Source: Panopea generosa (Eukaryota > Mollusca > Bivalvia > Adapedonta > Hiatellidae). Taken from it: a stretch of 64,000 nucleotides of DNA. This document shows positions 24,301 through 33,802 of the stretch, one piece after another. The stretch is taken from contig CM055905.1 in NCBI GenBank assembly GCA_029582155.1, positions 7,132,062-7,196,061 of the forward strand. Direction: 5' to 3'. The translations under genes were made by a program, and so were the position numbers. Each line of letters opens with the position of its first letter. Position 1 is the first letter of the stretch. Under the pieces are notes generated by a model. That model saw nothing but the letters and a program-made list of their open reading frames with translations. It made no database searches and was not told where the DNA came from.

Positions 24301-25102
24301 ATTGTATATAAAATAATCTTTTTTCAAATTGGCTTCAATGCTTTTTAAAATGTCCAAAAAATCATTTTTGTGTGAAAATTTCTCACTCATCAAATATTGC
24401 ATAAATTTTACACTCCAAAACGATTTTGTTGTGATATAGTCAAAAATATCTAGATGTCTTCCATCAAAATTTTGCATTGAAATGTGTACTTTTTGGGATA
24501 TTTCAAAAAGAATTCAAACAAAAATTAAAACAAATCAGAATTTTACGTTACAACTTCATATTTAATACACGTAAAATGTCTGAAGTTATATAAAAAGTTA
24601 TTGCAAAACATCAAAGTATTTCCTATTTTGGTAATTCTAAATTTGTATTTAATTTAAAGTTTCCACTGCTGCACAGTTTGTTTTCCTCGACAGATTTCAA
24701 AAGTGAAATGTTTATTTACCACTTACAATTGTTATTATAACAGTAAAAAGAAATTAAACATGTGCCCAAACAATAATACGAGGTGCCTACGACGAGAGTG
24801 CTGCATAATACAGTAAACCGACGAATGTACATAAAGCTTGTCTTACAGTATCATTGTCATATCTGTCAATAATAGTTTTTTCATATCTACTCACTCTTCC
24901 ACCATTGTGCAATATATATTTTAGACACCAAGAAACCATTGCTAGATATATGACGGTGACGAAACATTGCCAGGCCGGATACTGCAAAAAGGAGTGTAAG
25001 CCAATTATCAAACAGCTGAACAAACATAAGTGTTTATCCCGTACTGTGAGGACAATTTTCATGAGACGGCGTTCACGCATTATCCTGGGCCACGAATTCT
25101 AA
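6221..25102 (+). CDS. DBH/MOXD1-like copper monooxygenase, 8 exons, 5' end not found, in-frame stop
   Basis: Exons: 6221-6319, 8947-9126, 11363-11526, 19989-20232, 22198-22291, 22949-23112, 24015-24102, 24925-25102. All have AG/GT borders and phases that fit, giving 402 visible residues. The family hydroxylates its substrate using two coppers, ascorbate and oxygen in the secretory lumen, as dopamine beta-hydroxylase and PHM do. CuH ligands are His82-His83 (HHILLYGC) and His149 (AHWNNP). CuM ligands are His224 and His226 (NHMHYLG) and Met298 (DDEMCLGF). The core signatures IPPGE and TKHCQAGYCKKEC also fit. The first exon starts in mid-codon, so a signal-peptide exon and perhaps a DOMON domain lie upstream and were not found. 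Codon 273 (22986-22988) is TAA where relatives have a sense codon, so this is either a decaying allele or a base error. The substrate cannot be predicted. PHM is less likely, because DBH-type HWNNP and EMC contexts fit better. Confidence 0.88.
7330..7490. repeat. Short tandem duplication
   Basis: Two copies of a roughly 95-bp unit with GACGGTGTTTGTGATACATT and TATCATCAC/TGTCATCAC are separated by a GTGGTGATGATAATGATG stretch. It is in the intron between exons A and B. Confidence 0.75.
7620..7695 (+). mobile_element. Fragment of SINE family B
   Basis: GGGTTAAACTGTCAGGATCC, then AGAGTGATTAGGTAAACTG, matches the 3' half of family B (GTTTAACCTTTCCAGGATCC, then GTGGTTAGGTTAACTG). Only about 75 bp remains, in the intron between monooxygenase exons A and B. 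Confidence 0.5.
8947..9126 (+). CDS. Monooxygenase exon B (CuH His-His pair)
   Basis: Acceptor TTTATAG precedes 8947. The residues begin DVFNFTIRLP and pass through the family's conserved TTYTC segment to VLHHILLYGCPDA. The His pair is the first copper site. The first usable donor (GCAG|GTAG) ends the exon at 9126 in phase 1. Four further donors at 9171, 9216, 9261 and 9306 lie in a 45-bp array and keep the same phase, so the exon may be longer. Confidence 0.9.
9082..9310 (+). repeat. 45-bp tandem array over the exon B 5' splice site (5 units)
   Basis: Five 45-bp units begin inside exon B. Each has a version of CACCACATTCTCC, a TGT/Cys codon and ATGCAGGTAG, which is a 5' splice-site match. 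The ATGCAGGTAG copies start at 9121, 9166, 9211, 9256 and 9301, exactly 45 bp apart. The frame stays open throughout, to a stop at 9350. The His-His pair is kept in units 1-4 and is His-Gln in unit 5. The duplication clearly arose from the exon-intron boundary. Confidence 0.95.
9596..9750 (+). repeat. Dispersed repeat (partner at 44017-44190)
   Basis: The left part begins TTAAAAGGGAATA, and similar blocks follow in the same order in both copies: GAGGATTTTT-like, CCCACTGAACCC-like, TTGCCAAAA and ATATTGAAAAG. The TTAA start suggests a TTAA-targeting MITE, but the right end was not located. Confidence 0.5.
10235..10355 (+). repeat. Dispersed repeat (partner at 30765-30925)
   Basis: The two loci share, in the same order, ACCCAGCT, a GAGCAC/AAGCAC block, GTCACA, a GTGTTCAATAGCTA-like block and GTGGGACTGG followed by ATAAAA. 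Identity is moderate. No coding potential is recognised. Confidence 0.45.
11363..11526 (+). CDS. Monooxygenase exon C (AWGLG segment)
   Basis: Acceptor CTTCTATTTAAG precedes 11363 and donor TTCAG|GTCAGG follows 11526. The reading includes KPYGCFMNVGDGCNT and then LLSAWGLGSDGICLPPNAGL, matching the conserved aWA.G...lP..vGl block of the family. It enters by completing the phase-1 codon of exon B and leaves in phase 0. Confidence 0.88.
11527..13149. other. Intron interior, nothing recognised
   Basis: AT-rich sequence between monooxygenase exon C and the 65-bp array. Short frames of 60-70 codons on the minus strand show no recognisable protein. No repeat family was identified. Confidence 0.4.
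13150..16985. repeat. 65-bp satellite-like array with higher-order structure (about 59 units)
   Basis: The 65-bp unit includes GGTAGCACGACTCTGTAAGT and GGGACTCTGCATCTCTCTGT. Variant-defined blocks recur at 260 bp (four units), for example near 13595, 13855 and 14115 and again near 14631 and 14891. Other blocks recur at 390 bp (six units), near 15230 and 15620. This suggests block amplification as well as single-unit slippage. Units at the right edge (16830-16985) are more diverged. The array lies in the intron between monooxygenase exons C and D. Open frames of 60-120 codons inside it are artefacts. Confidence 0.97.
17258..17736. mobile_element. TTAA-flanked MITE, piggyBac-like
   Basis: Perfect 20-bp inverted repeats bound a 479-bp element: TTAAAGGGATTATATTGGCA at 17258-17277, with its exact reverse complement at 17717-17736. 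The outer TTAA on both sides is the target site used by piggyBac transposases. No transposase is encoded, so it would be non-autonomous. It sits in the intron between monooxygenase exons C and D. Confidence 0.8.
17737..19988. other. Intron interior with little recognisable content
   Basis: This is the rest of the long intron between exons C and D. A tRNA-like fragment with a GGTTCAATCC B box lies at about 18950-19025 and is probably the head of a decayed SINE. At 18597-18606 the minus strand reads ATGGCTACCG followed by GTAAGT, but nothing supports a gene there. No coding exon was found. Confidence 0.4.
19989..20232 (+). CDS. Monooxygenase exon D (CuH third His, CuM His-X-His)
   Basis: Acceptor CATTCCAG precedes 19989 and donor TTTAG|GTCAGT follows 20232. 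The exon opens with AHWNNPILAEN, whose His completes the CuH site. It continues with DSSG, the LRPFDAGML segment, IPPGE, paired cysteines (GKCGSVC) and NHMHYLG with two CuM histidines. It is the most strongly diagnostic exon of the gene. It leaves in phase 1. Confidence 0.95.
20690..20880 (+). repeat. Dispersed repeat shared with 55195-55360 (inverted) and 6755-6845
   Basis: The core blocks are GATGGTTTGATGGCACCCCT, TTTTTGACAATTCTG and GCAGAAATCATGAAAATGTT. The copy at 55195-55360 is on the opposite strand, and 6755-6845 keeps only the last block. The class is unknown. Confidence 0.6.
22198..22291 (+). CDS. Monooxygenase exon E
   Basis: Acceptor TTTCAAG precedes 22198 and donor ACAT|GTAAGG follows. 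The reading is GTCALSSLVKPKRVQNL and then AFDEKFSYDRPILH, matching the family strand that follows the HMH motif (pattern ...YDxxFxFxxQ). It enters in phase 1 and leaves in phase 2. Confidence 0.88.
22949..23112 (+). CDS. Monooxygenase exon F (CuM Met, in-frame TAA)
   Basis: Acceptor ACTTCTAG precedes 22949 and donor AACAG|GTAAGTG follows 23112. The reading is IFDKEAIMDPGDE, then a TAA at 22986-22988, then KITCQFKSASR and on to DDEMCLGFIFYYPQD. Family members have a hydrophobic residue at the stop position (PGD-x-L-x-T-x-C), so one change from TTA would explain it. Everything after the stop, including the Met ligand, is well conserved. A phase-matched alternative acceptor at 23019-23020 would skip the stop and about 24 residues. 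Confidence 0.88.
23311..23728. repeat. 38-bp minisatellite rich in TGACG half-sites (about 11 units)
   Basis: The unit is 38 bp and contains TGACGTGACGTATGACGG followed by TTATAGTCCAACAGCAGCC. Most units carry three TGACG motifs, the half-site of CREB/ATF response elements. Units are nearly identical, which indicates recent expansion. The array lies in the intron between exons F and G. Confidence 0.95.
24015..24102 (+). CDS. Monooxygenase exon G
   Basis: Acceptor TTATTTCAG precedes 24015 and donor TTC|GTAAGTAG follows. The reading is DCTSYGDIGSCEWDQPL, then IQGCDLETFSNFS, three cysteines in about 29 residues. It enters in phase 1 and leaves in phase 2, linking exon F to the final exon. Confidence 0.82.
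24925..25102 (+). CDS. Monooxygenase exon H (C-terminus and stop)
   Basis: Acceptor ATATTTTAG precedes 24925. The residues begin SHQETIARYMTVTKHCQAGY, continue CKKEC and end RRRSRIILGHEF at TAA 25100-25102. The CQAGYCKKEC cysteine cluster fits the C-terminal part of DBH-like proteins. There is no hydrophobic tail for a membrane anchor. A candidate poly(A) signal AATAAA is at 25446-25451. Confidence 0.85.
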
Positions 25103-25445
25103 TCACGTTTGACGTCATGTGACGTACAAATTGCCTTGGAAGAGAAATGTGCGAAGTCAACAGATGTTATCTTATCAGCTGCTGCTTCAACGGTCAGTGT
25201 TGCAATGTCATTGGTGATCGTGTTCAGTATGATAACTGTTCTCTAAATAATATTGATAGAGAGCTGGAAGAATTTTTTTTTACTTCACATCCAATCTGTC
25301 ATGTTAAGTATATATATTTACATGTAACAGTAACAGTAAACGGGCACTTTGAATAGGATGTAAGTGATATATATTTATACTGCAACACTTTATATAAAAT
25401 ATTTTACCATGTCATGTTTTCCCGAAAAATGACATTTCAAATATA

Positions 25446-25451
25446 AATAAA
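25446..25451 (+). terminator. Candidate poly(A) signal of the monooxygenase gene
   Basis: AATAAA lies 344 bp after the TAA in an AT-rich stretch. It is plausible but not proven. AT-rich DNA yields this hexamer often by chance. Confidence 0.4.
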
Positions 25452-25706
25452 TATGTTTTTTGATTACTTTTTTTGTATATTAAGATCTTTTGTTTATTGA
25501 GACACGATATTTAATGTAGTGTTCGTTGTAACCGTATGTGAGATAGACACACTTATACAAATAATGATACTAGAAAAAAATCACATTTCTGATAGAATTA
25601 TGCATTACATTTAAAAAAATTATATTATATTTCCTAATAAAGATTTTTTCTTTTTTCTTTACTTCTTTAACATTATTGAAGTTGTGTTTAAAGCCATTCC
25701 AACGCG

Positions 25707-26218
25707 TGACTGTTTATATAAGCCACGTCGAGTTATAGGTGAAGACCTGTTTATATATGCCACGTCGAGTTATGTATGTGGGTGAATACCTGTTTATATA
25801 AGCCACGTCGAGTTATATATGTGAGTGAAGGCCTGTTTATATAAGCGAAGTCGAGTAATATATGTGGGTGAAGACCTGTTTATATATATCACGTCGAGTT
25901 ATATATGTGAGTGAAGACCTGTTTATATAAGCCACGCCGAGTTATATATGCGGGTGAAAACCTGTTTATATAAGTCACGTCGAGTTATATATGTGGGTGA
26001 AGACCTGTTTATATAAGCCACGTCGAGTTATATATGTGGGGGAAGACCTGTTTATATAAGCCTTGTCGAGTTATATATGTGGGTGAAGGCCTGTTTATAT
26101 AAACCACGTCGAGTTATATATGTGGGTGAAGACCTGTTTATATAAGCCACGTCGAGTTATATATGTGGATGAAGACCTGTTTATATAAATCACGTCGAGT
26201 TATATATGTGGGTGAAGA
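25707..26218. repeat. 43-bp minisatellite (about 12 units)
   Basis: The unit is about 43 bp, containing GTTTATATAAGCCACGTCGA and then GTTATATATGTGGGTGAAGA. Each unit has a TATATAA box-like string and an ACGTCGA block. It lies downstream of the monooxygenase gene and is followed directly by a SINE fragment. Confidence 0.93.
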
Positions 26219-26219
26219 T

Positions 26220-26310
26220 CTCAGTAGAACCACCGTCCTCAGCATGTAACTGGCAAATTTTCTGACAGTTTTCGAACCGAGCAAAGCTCAAATCCATGAT
26301 CTCAGTGGAA
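26220..26310 (-). mobile_element. Fragment of SINE family A
   Basis: It matches the inverted body of family A in this window: CAGTAGAACCACCGTCCT, then an AACTGGCAAA-like core, then TTTTCGAACC where the B box would be. It is short and diverged. Confidence 0.55.
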
Positions 26311-27984
26311 AGAGATAATAGTGTTTTAAGCCGGCTACTTCTCAGGTGGTTGAAGATCGAGGTTAAACAATTAAATCACTGGTTAAAGTATAAACTAAGG
26401 CAGACTCTGCTTTAAATATCTCAATTACATAAAGTAGAAAAGCAAAAGAGTAAACAAGATAATGCTCAATTTTCTACACTTTAAATGTCAATCATGTAAA
26501 CATTGATAATCTACAAGTGTGCGTAACATGAAGAATAATACTACAAAACTTAGTTCACTTAAAAATCAGTTTCCCAAGACTGCCTATAAGTCTGCTTTAT
26601 TGCTCTATATTTATTACACTATACTTAGATCTAATTTATAAAATATGTTAAAATATAAGCTTTAAAATTAAAAGTATTTAATAATGACTAAGACTTACAA
26701 AGAAAAAGACACGGAACTTCAGTTGTATTTATAAAGAAAATGTGCGGAGTTGCACTGACTATTTATGCATCCCGCAAATAAAAGTGCTGGAATCCCACAA
26801 CATAATAGAAAGGACTCCCGAAAAAAGACGTCGTTGACGTCGTCCCGAATAAATATGTGGGAAATTCCGCATAAAAAACTGTTTGAACGTCTTCCAGCAA
26901 GTAACGGGAACTTGCAATAAATTCTACTATTCCCAAAAAAAGCACATTACCATTACCTTTAAAACAGTGATTAAACACAATAAATGTATTAAAGTATTAT
27001 AATAAACTTTATGAATTAAAAGGACAAATATTAGATTACAATTTCATATCTTTGTATTAATTTTGAATACATTATACATTATAAAGTATTTATTTAACCG
27101 ATAAAACTTTATCAGTAATGAATTCTGGAGCTGTTATGTTCACAGGCTCCCATAATGCTTTATTACAACAACAACAAACATGGCTTCCTCAACAATGACA
27201 GGTGCTCTTTTGAAAGTGATAGATTGATTTAAACAAAAACATGTAGTTATGACTATGACATGATTACTGACTAAATAAGGTAAAAAAACTATGAGTGAAA
27301 TAATGATAGTAAATATTTAACTTAGTAAAGTAGACTTATAGAAATAGTTATAATGTAAACAACAGCACATTTTACCGGAGAAATCCGGGCATAACAATAG
27401 TTTATTAGAAAACAGAACTTTAGAATACTGTTATGAAGAACCTATTGAAATTAAGTTATTTATGTGGAAGTTATATTTTTTCGAAACAGGCAATATATAG
27501 ATGTCAAACGCGTCCCTTCCCGAAAAGTGGTCAAAATTACAAACAAACAAAAATTAAGCTTATGTCATATCCTTTTGTTACATTTCATTCCAGTATATTT
27601 GTTGTTTTTTCACATCCTAGTTTGTTTGTAAAGTTTTAAATAGGGTCCCTGATATTTCCTTCCTGTGGCATTATTAAACACTAAACGTAAGGGTGTAACA
27701 GGTCCTTTGAACTGCTTTTAATATATACGTTTTTGACATAATTGTTTTTCAGATCATTTTGTCATATTTAATTCCGTGTTTGCATTTCCTTGCCTTTATT
27801 GGTCAATCAGAGCACTGCTACGCTCATGCTGAAAAACTATTGAAAGGTAACTGGCAATTTATTATTTTTATTATACATTTAGACTTAAGTCATTACAGGT
27901 TTTGATAATTTGGACCATCACTTTTAATTAATAAATGCATTGACCGAGAAATTACTAATTTCGATCTTGTGAAAACAAACGTAG
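26311..27984. other. Gene-free stretch
   Basis: AT-rich, with no exon recognised. At about 27148-27160 a CTCCCATAATGCT string resembles the ZNF143/THAP11-type box also seen near 5243. It is followed by AACATGGCTTCCTC, but no reading frame supports a gene. Confidence 0.3.
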
Positions 27985-28245
27985 TGGTGAGCTAAGTTAC
28001 AGCGTCTGCCCGGCATGCTTCGAATCCAGGCCGGGTCATATCAAAGAGAACGGTACAAGAAAGTGCTCAGTATTAAGTAGATAGTTCTAAGTCTGGTTGA
28101 CCTGGTGTCAGCATACTGTAACAAGGTGGGGTGTCGTACATGTGCCTGTGTCATGATACTCCAGTGTTGTAGCACTTAGCATACAGCCCCATTAGAAACT
28201 GTCGCGTTGTAACTGAATAAAATGTTGAAAGCAACGCTAAACAAT
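27985..28245 (+). mobile_element. SINE family C (tRNA-like head)
   Basis: It starts with a tRNA-like segment (GTGGTGAGCTAAGTTACAGC and a GCTTCGAATCC B box). The body holds CAAGGTGGGGTGTC and CATGATACTCCAGTGT, and the 3' part GTTGAAAGCAACGCTAAACA. A second copy without its head is at 52735-52905, with the same blocks in the same order. Confidence 0.7.
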
Positions 28246-28320
28246 CACAACTAGTTCTAGTAACAATTGTGCAGGGATTTTACATGCAATCCAATTATAT
28301 CACCAACCCAATTCGTTCAG

Positions 28321-28490
28321 AGATCGTCTGCAAATTGTGAATTCCATATATTACGAGATCGTCTGCAAATTGTGAATTCCATATATTACAAGATCGTCTG
28401 CAAATTGTGAATTCCATATATTACAAGATCGTCTGCAAATTGTGAATTCCATATATTACGAGATCGTCTGTAAATTGTGAATGCCAAATA
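28321..28490. repeat. 35-bp tandem repeat (5 units)
   Basis: The unit is 35 bp with AGATCGTCTGCAAATTGTGA and ATTCCATATATTAC. The first four copies are nearly identical and the fifth is diverged. Confidence 0.95.
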
Positions 28491-28499
28491 ATTAGCAAG

Positions 28500-31126
28500 A
28501 CTGAAATGCATAATTTAGATTAATGTTAAGTTTTTTTGTGTAACATTAAAACATCCGAACATGTGATAATAAATTGATGCATAATATAACAAAATGAAAT
28601 ATATTTGTGCGGAACCTAACTTTGTGTTGTTTTGTTACTGTATAAAGCGTTATGCATGTGCTACTCAAATCAAAATGTCCTAAAGGATTAATTCTGACTC
28701 ATCTCGTTTAAGTCAATGATGTCGGCTTTCAGGAACATAAAATACCGAGCTAAAGAGACTCTTGATTGTGTTAAGTGTATTTTAGTGCCGAAAACAAATT
28801 TAATAAACATGATCAGATTTACTAACTGAAAATTCAAAGCGGTACCAGAAGTAGAATTGCCTTCTGAACTGTTGAACCGATGTTATTACAAAATGGTGGT
28901 AGAAGTGATGGTTTCAAGAAGGAGATTTGTTAAGTATTCTCCGAATAATTAAACTAGTGTTGCTGCGTGCGGTACATCAAACATCTCAGGCTGAGATTTT
29001 CCTCAACTCAAAGTTTTCTATTTCTGTAAAGACTTTCTCCAACTCATTACACATTATTAAAGAATCACACTAAATTAATATAGAAACACATCTTTACGCG
29101 TTGGTAAAGGATATCTAGCAAATTATCATTGTAGAAATAACATAAATTTGAGTGGAGGAAATTTCAAGTTGAGATGTTAAGTGAATTTTGGGGACCGATT
29201 GCTGTAATGCGCTCATTTTCTCTACAGGTACTTCTGGTTCCTGAAATACTGGTGCTCCTGATTGTAATCTATTTGTCACTAATTTGCTAATTATCTTCAA
29301 TGCTAAGTCCCACGTCACATGTTTCCATAGTTTTGTCGTAATAACATTTCCCGTTTATTTTATACCTATGTATGTTTGTAGAATCAACGTTGTGAAAAAA
29401 TGCAACAGCCTGTGAAATGTTCTTTCCAATTCTGAACTTTTCCCATTTGGACAGTATGATATCCATAAATTCAGATATCAAAGACAGATGTTTTTTGTCC
29501 GTAGACTATTGCAAAAAAATGTCCGTTACTGACTTTATCAATTTAATTGCCATGGTAATTAAAGTAAATATAGTTATACTTACCTAATGAACTGTTTAAC
29601 ACAATAATATACTAAAGATCAGTATTAGAGCATTACTTCTTATAACATTTTCCAGAAGTAAAACTCACACCGTTTGACAGCAGATTAAGTTGTTACAGAA
29701 TCTGCGAATAATCTTATCCCTTTGAAATTTTCTATTGCCTTGACAGTTGATGAGTACTATTGTATCAATCTTGTGTTTATTTATGTAGCAATCATGGAAG
29801 GAAGGATAACATTATAATGTAAATATAAATGATTAAAATGATATGCGGTACAGAGGTCACTGTGGTCGTGGTTTACATCAGTTACGGTATTAATTGCTGT
29901 GGATTTTTGACAGGTCCGGTCATCAGGTGCTCTCAGTCGGACTTAAACGGTTCACCGGTCTCAAAAGCTGGCTGCAATTGGGGCATACCAACACGCCTTA
30001 AGCGATGTTCCATTGACGGAGGCTTTGGAAGCACGTTGAAGGTGTCAAGAGTGCCAGATTAATTTGTGTCACTGGCATATAATATCGGTTCCGAAAGAAT
30101 GTCCTTGCATTGTACTGGTAAGACAGTGGGAGTCTCAGTTCATTTCGACTTCTTAAGTTTGCATCTCATCAGTAGGGACATGGTATCTGGCATTTACCAA
30201 TCTCTGGCTGGTGTACCGTAAACAGGGATGAAAAGTGTCTTTATGCAGACTGGATATTTTCATCTCTAGTTGGCGTTTATCTATAGAACATATTCTGAAT
30301 TTTGCATGTCCAGAATATTCGGTACAATTATTGATTTCCAAATGACAACCTCTGGAACTGTTTTGTCTTAATCGGTACCCGTAACAACATCAGCCGGCCG
30401 TTGAATTATAAAACAATTTGACTGGACTTTTTTAAAGAGTGGCTGGTGAATATCGATGGGTTGAGTCCAAACTTATTGTGTTTGTTAAAACAGTCAATTA
30501 TGGAAGCAGATGGGGTAGAATTCTTATTTAAAAGCCCATCTGCCAGGTTAAACAGGGTATTGTTTTATTGTCCTAAATTATATCGGGAATCGGATAAAGA
30601 AGGTGTTGGTCATAACACATATCAATACAAGCAAATGTGTAGGGGCTTATTTGTCTGATTTTGGATAAGTTCAATTTTTCTTTTCCATTTGGGTTTCTTA
30701 TCTTTAATGCGGTGGGACTTGAACGCGCGGTTCTTTCAAACACTCTTTTGATAAAGGTCCATAGAACAGACCCAGCTATCCCGGTAGGTCCGTTAAATAG
30801 CAATGTTGGGATAGCCGCATTTAAGCACACTGATTGGTCAGTTGCTTCAACTGAAATTTTGAATAACGTCACAATTTAGTAAGCGTTCAATTGCTATGAG
30901 TTGTGGGACAGGTATAAAAGTCCCTACTTTTTCTTTGGTGGTTAATAGACCTTATATGGGAAACTACTTTGATAATCCTCTGGATGAAGCGCCCACCAGA
31001 AATCATTGTTATCGCTGAAAATATCGGCCGGTAAATATGCTACTATTAAAGTTTCCTGACAAGAACCTTGAGGTCGAATACTCATTTTAATTACATTGTC
31101 TTCACCGATGGACATTTAATCGCCAG
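28500..31126. other. Gene-poor stretch with short decayed frames
   Basis: No gene is recognised. On the minus strand two overlapping short frames (29481-29287 and 29318-29115) read like pieces of one protein across a frameshift, with KWEKFRIGKNISQAVAFF and KINGKCYYDKTMETCDVG. I do not recognise the family, and it may be an old transposon remnant. A dispersed repeat lies at 30765-30925, matching 10235-10355. Confidence 0.35.
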
Positions 31127-31440
31127 TCGGCTATTGAATGAATGGAGTTTTACGGCGCACCAAAACATTGTAGGTTATTCGACGCCAATAGAAAGGAACA
31201 TTCCAGGTTCACTCTATATTGACAAAAAACAACAAATAAACATAGAGATTAAAAAATCGTATCAACAATTGAATATGCAGAATGAACCTAGAACATTGAT
31301 ACCTGCAGTACCATAGAGTTTCAGCAAATTCTATCATATTACTCAAATTGTTGCTTCTTACGACATGCATGAGCCACAGTGATTTTAGTCTTGCTAGCAG
31401 TCTAATGGCTGTCTGGAACCACACACATTGGTTGGTAATT
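31127..31440 (+). repeat. Dispersed 310-bp repeat, copy 1
   Basis: It aligns along its full length with 58630-58945 in the same orientation. Shared blocks are TGTAGGTTATTCGA, TTCACTCTA, a 17-bp GAGTTTCAGCAAAT block, CTTCTTACGACATGCA and GAGCCACAGTGA, ending in TTGGTAATT. No coding capacity, and the class is unknown. Confidence 0.75.
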
Positions 31441-33074
31441 ATAAACAACAATAATGAACTTAATATAAAGTTATAAAATGAACACCCATTCGGATAACCC
31501 CTACCTCACTGCAGAGATCGACAAGGATTATATTCTTACCCAGAACCACACACGTTTGGCCATGGCAGTGCATCTTGGAAATAAACATAATAGTATCTGT
31601 CATTTACACTTACTTATTCACAATACAAAATTGTTAATGCCTTGATTATTGATGTGTGCTTTTTATCCTATTGTACATTGAAATGATCAGAACAATGTGT
31701 AAGCTTTGACTGTATTTTTGTGATCCGTTTAATATGTTTATAATATGCGTCCACATTTGCCCCTGAAATTGATTCGTTTCCTAAAATATCGTTAATGTAT
31801 GAAGTACGGTAAATGTACAAACTTATAAAAGCATTTCAAGATCATCTCTTGACAGCCTATGCATAAATAAAAAGAAATTAAGGGCCGTATAGATAAATTA
31901 ACTCGCAATGTAGACATATACCATAACCTGCGTTAAGTTTCTTAAGATCGGTACATGTCAATTTGCCATTAAATATATTATGTTTGTATGTCTGACACGG
32001 CTGTGATTTTTTACCCACAACTTCAGACCTTAACGATTCCGCTTTGTGAACATCCGTGAGGGTTCCACGCCATATTTAACATGAAATAGATACATACTAT
32101 AATTTTAAGTTTTGGCACAGTCTGTTTTTTCAATGGGTCCTTCAGTATGATTATGGTTTCTTGCACTGTATTCTGTGTGTTTAAATGAATGATGCTTTAA
32201 AGTTTTGCAATCTTGTAACAATGAGTGTTCAGTTTTATGTGTTACATGTATACCATGGTTTATTTGGAAACTTGTGGTTTGAGGTACAATTACCGCTTTT
32301 CAAGACAAATCGTCACACGTTTAAAATGGTATTCTGTTATCTGAAGGTGAAATAAATTTATGATTATTTAATTTCATGCATTTTCATACAATAAAATGCA
32401 AAATGTAAAAAACATTTCAAATAACAACTACCCGTTTCAAACTGCCATTTAGGTGTGATTTAATGTCATCAGTGTTACAAGAGATGAAATAAATAATGTA
32501 TATGTGTTCATTTTTGCTGATTTAACAATGTTCTGACAGTCGTGTTTCGCGATGAAACAACATACCGCGGCCGCATTTACCAATGACTTCAGTATTTTGA
32601 CCAGTTTTTACTTGTATCCGGTTTGCCCTGATACTTTGTCGAAATATAAACCTTTAATAACACGCGATACCTTCGGGAAATAGTTGCTACATGCATCATT
32701 TTTTCCGAATTAAAGTCGGAATTTGCGATTGTAACCTGAAACACATATATCTTTTAATCATATACATAGAAAACGTTTTCGGTATCTTTTTAGATATTCT
32801 GCTTCATGCATCAGTTTGTCTTTCTTTTTTAACCGGCGTCTTTCAACTCGTACCGCTGCTGATAAAGTTTATGTTTCCTGACATTTGTTGTGTATTATAA
32901 AAACAAATTCTTAAATAATTATTATTTTTATTTTGTATTTAAAAAAATTAAAATAACTGAATGTAATGGTTTATGTTTAAAATCTTTCAATTTTTCGATA
33001 AATGACGATATTTTAAAATCGACAAGTACGAGATATGTGCAGTGTACGCCAACATCTGATGCAACCTCAGATAA
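31441..33074. other. Gene-free stretch downstream of the RING-NHL gene
   Basis: AT-rich with no exon recognised on either strand. On the minus strand an AATAAA (32932-32927) lies about 145 bp past the RING-NHL stop and may be its poly(A) signal. Confidence 0.4.
32927..32932 (-). terminator. Candidate poly(A) signal of the RING-NHL gene
   Basis: TTTATT on the plus strand reads AATAAA on the minus strand, about 145 bp after the stop codon at 33075. The position is typical, but the surrounding AT-richness weakens the case. Confidence 0.45.
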
Positions 33075-33802
33075 CTATGTCAAAATGCACCCACATGACG
33101 ATGGTGGTGGTGGTATAGTCTCAGGAGGTACGTGTTTTCTAATTGTGAAAATATGCATAAGATTGTCAGCATCAACTATCAAAAGATCAACCGTATCTTG
33201 ACGGATGGAGATTGCCCTCGGAGAAAGAACCCCATATTCGGATGATTCCATTCTACCATTGTACACACCCTTCCCTGACAACACGTCAACACTATTTGTA
33301 AACTTTCTAGCCACAACTAGATAGCCATTAAACACAGTCAAATCTCCCGCTCCGACAACAACTTTCTCCCAATTAAGGTGTCCGTCAAGGTTATAGCATT
33401 TCACTACGCCTGTTTTCTCGTCGCTTACATACACCAACCGTGTCAGAGAACACACAGCCAATTGCCGCGGACTTTTCAACTGATAGTGACCCAGTCTTAG
33501 GGAAATATTCCCACCAGTTATACCGTTTGTGTCCAAAAAGCTAACATGAAAATTTTCGTCGTCGTTGTCGCACAATAAAACGACTAACTGATCCTCAAAC
33601 GAGTCAATCCCATAACACTTCATGGTTAATTTTATTGTTTCACGTTTTAGAAGATTATCAAGGTCCAAAATTTCAATGCATCGGTCGTCGGGGTTCGTCA
33701 TGAAGAGCAGTGAGCCAAGAACAGCAATGTCATAAATATCTCTCTGTCGAATCGAAGACTTGAGTCTTAGATCAGGCTTATATAGCAGAATCTCACATAA
33801 AC
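33075..33802 (-). CDS. RING-NHL exon 4 (propeller and C-terminus)
   Basis: Acceptor GCATTTTCAG. It carries most of the propeller (LYKPDLRLKSSIRQRDIYDI, VYVSDEKTGVVKCYNLDG, VARKFTNSVDVLSGKG). After IPPPP it ends SSCGCILT and TGA at 33077-33075. The last four residues Cys-Ile-Leu-Thr fit a CaaX box, with a second Cys two residues upstream. Confidence 0.87.

Noticed and set aside
29115-29481. Two overlapping minus-strand frames that might be one decayed protein
   Set aside because: The family could not be recognised and the frames need a frameshift to join, so it is only mentioned within the gene-poor entry.
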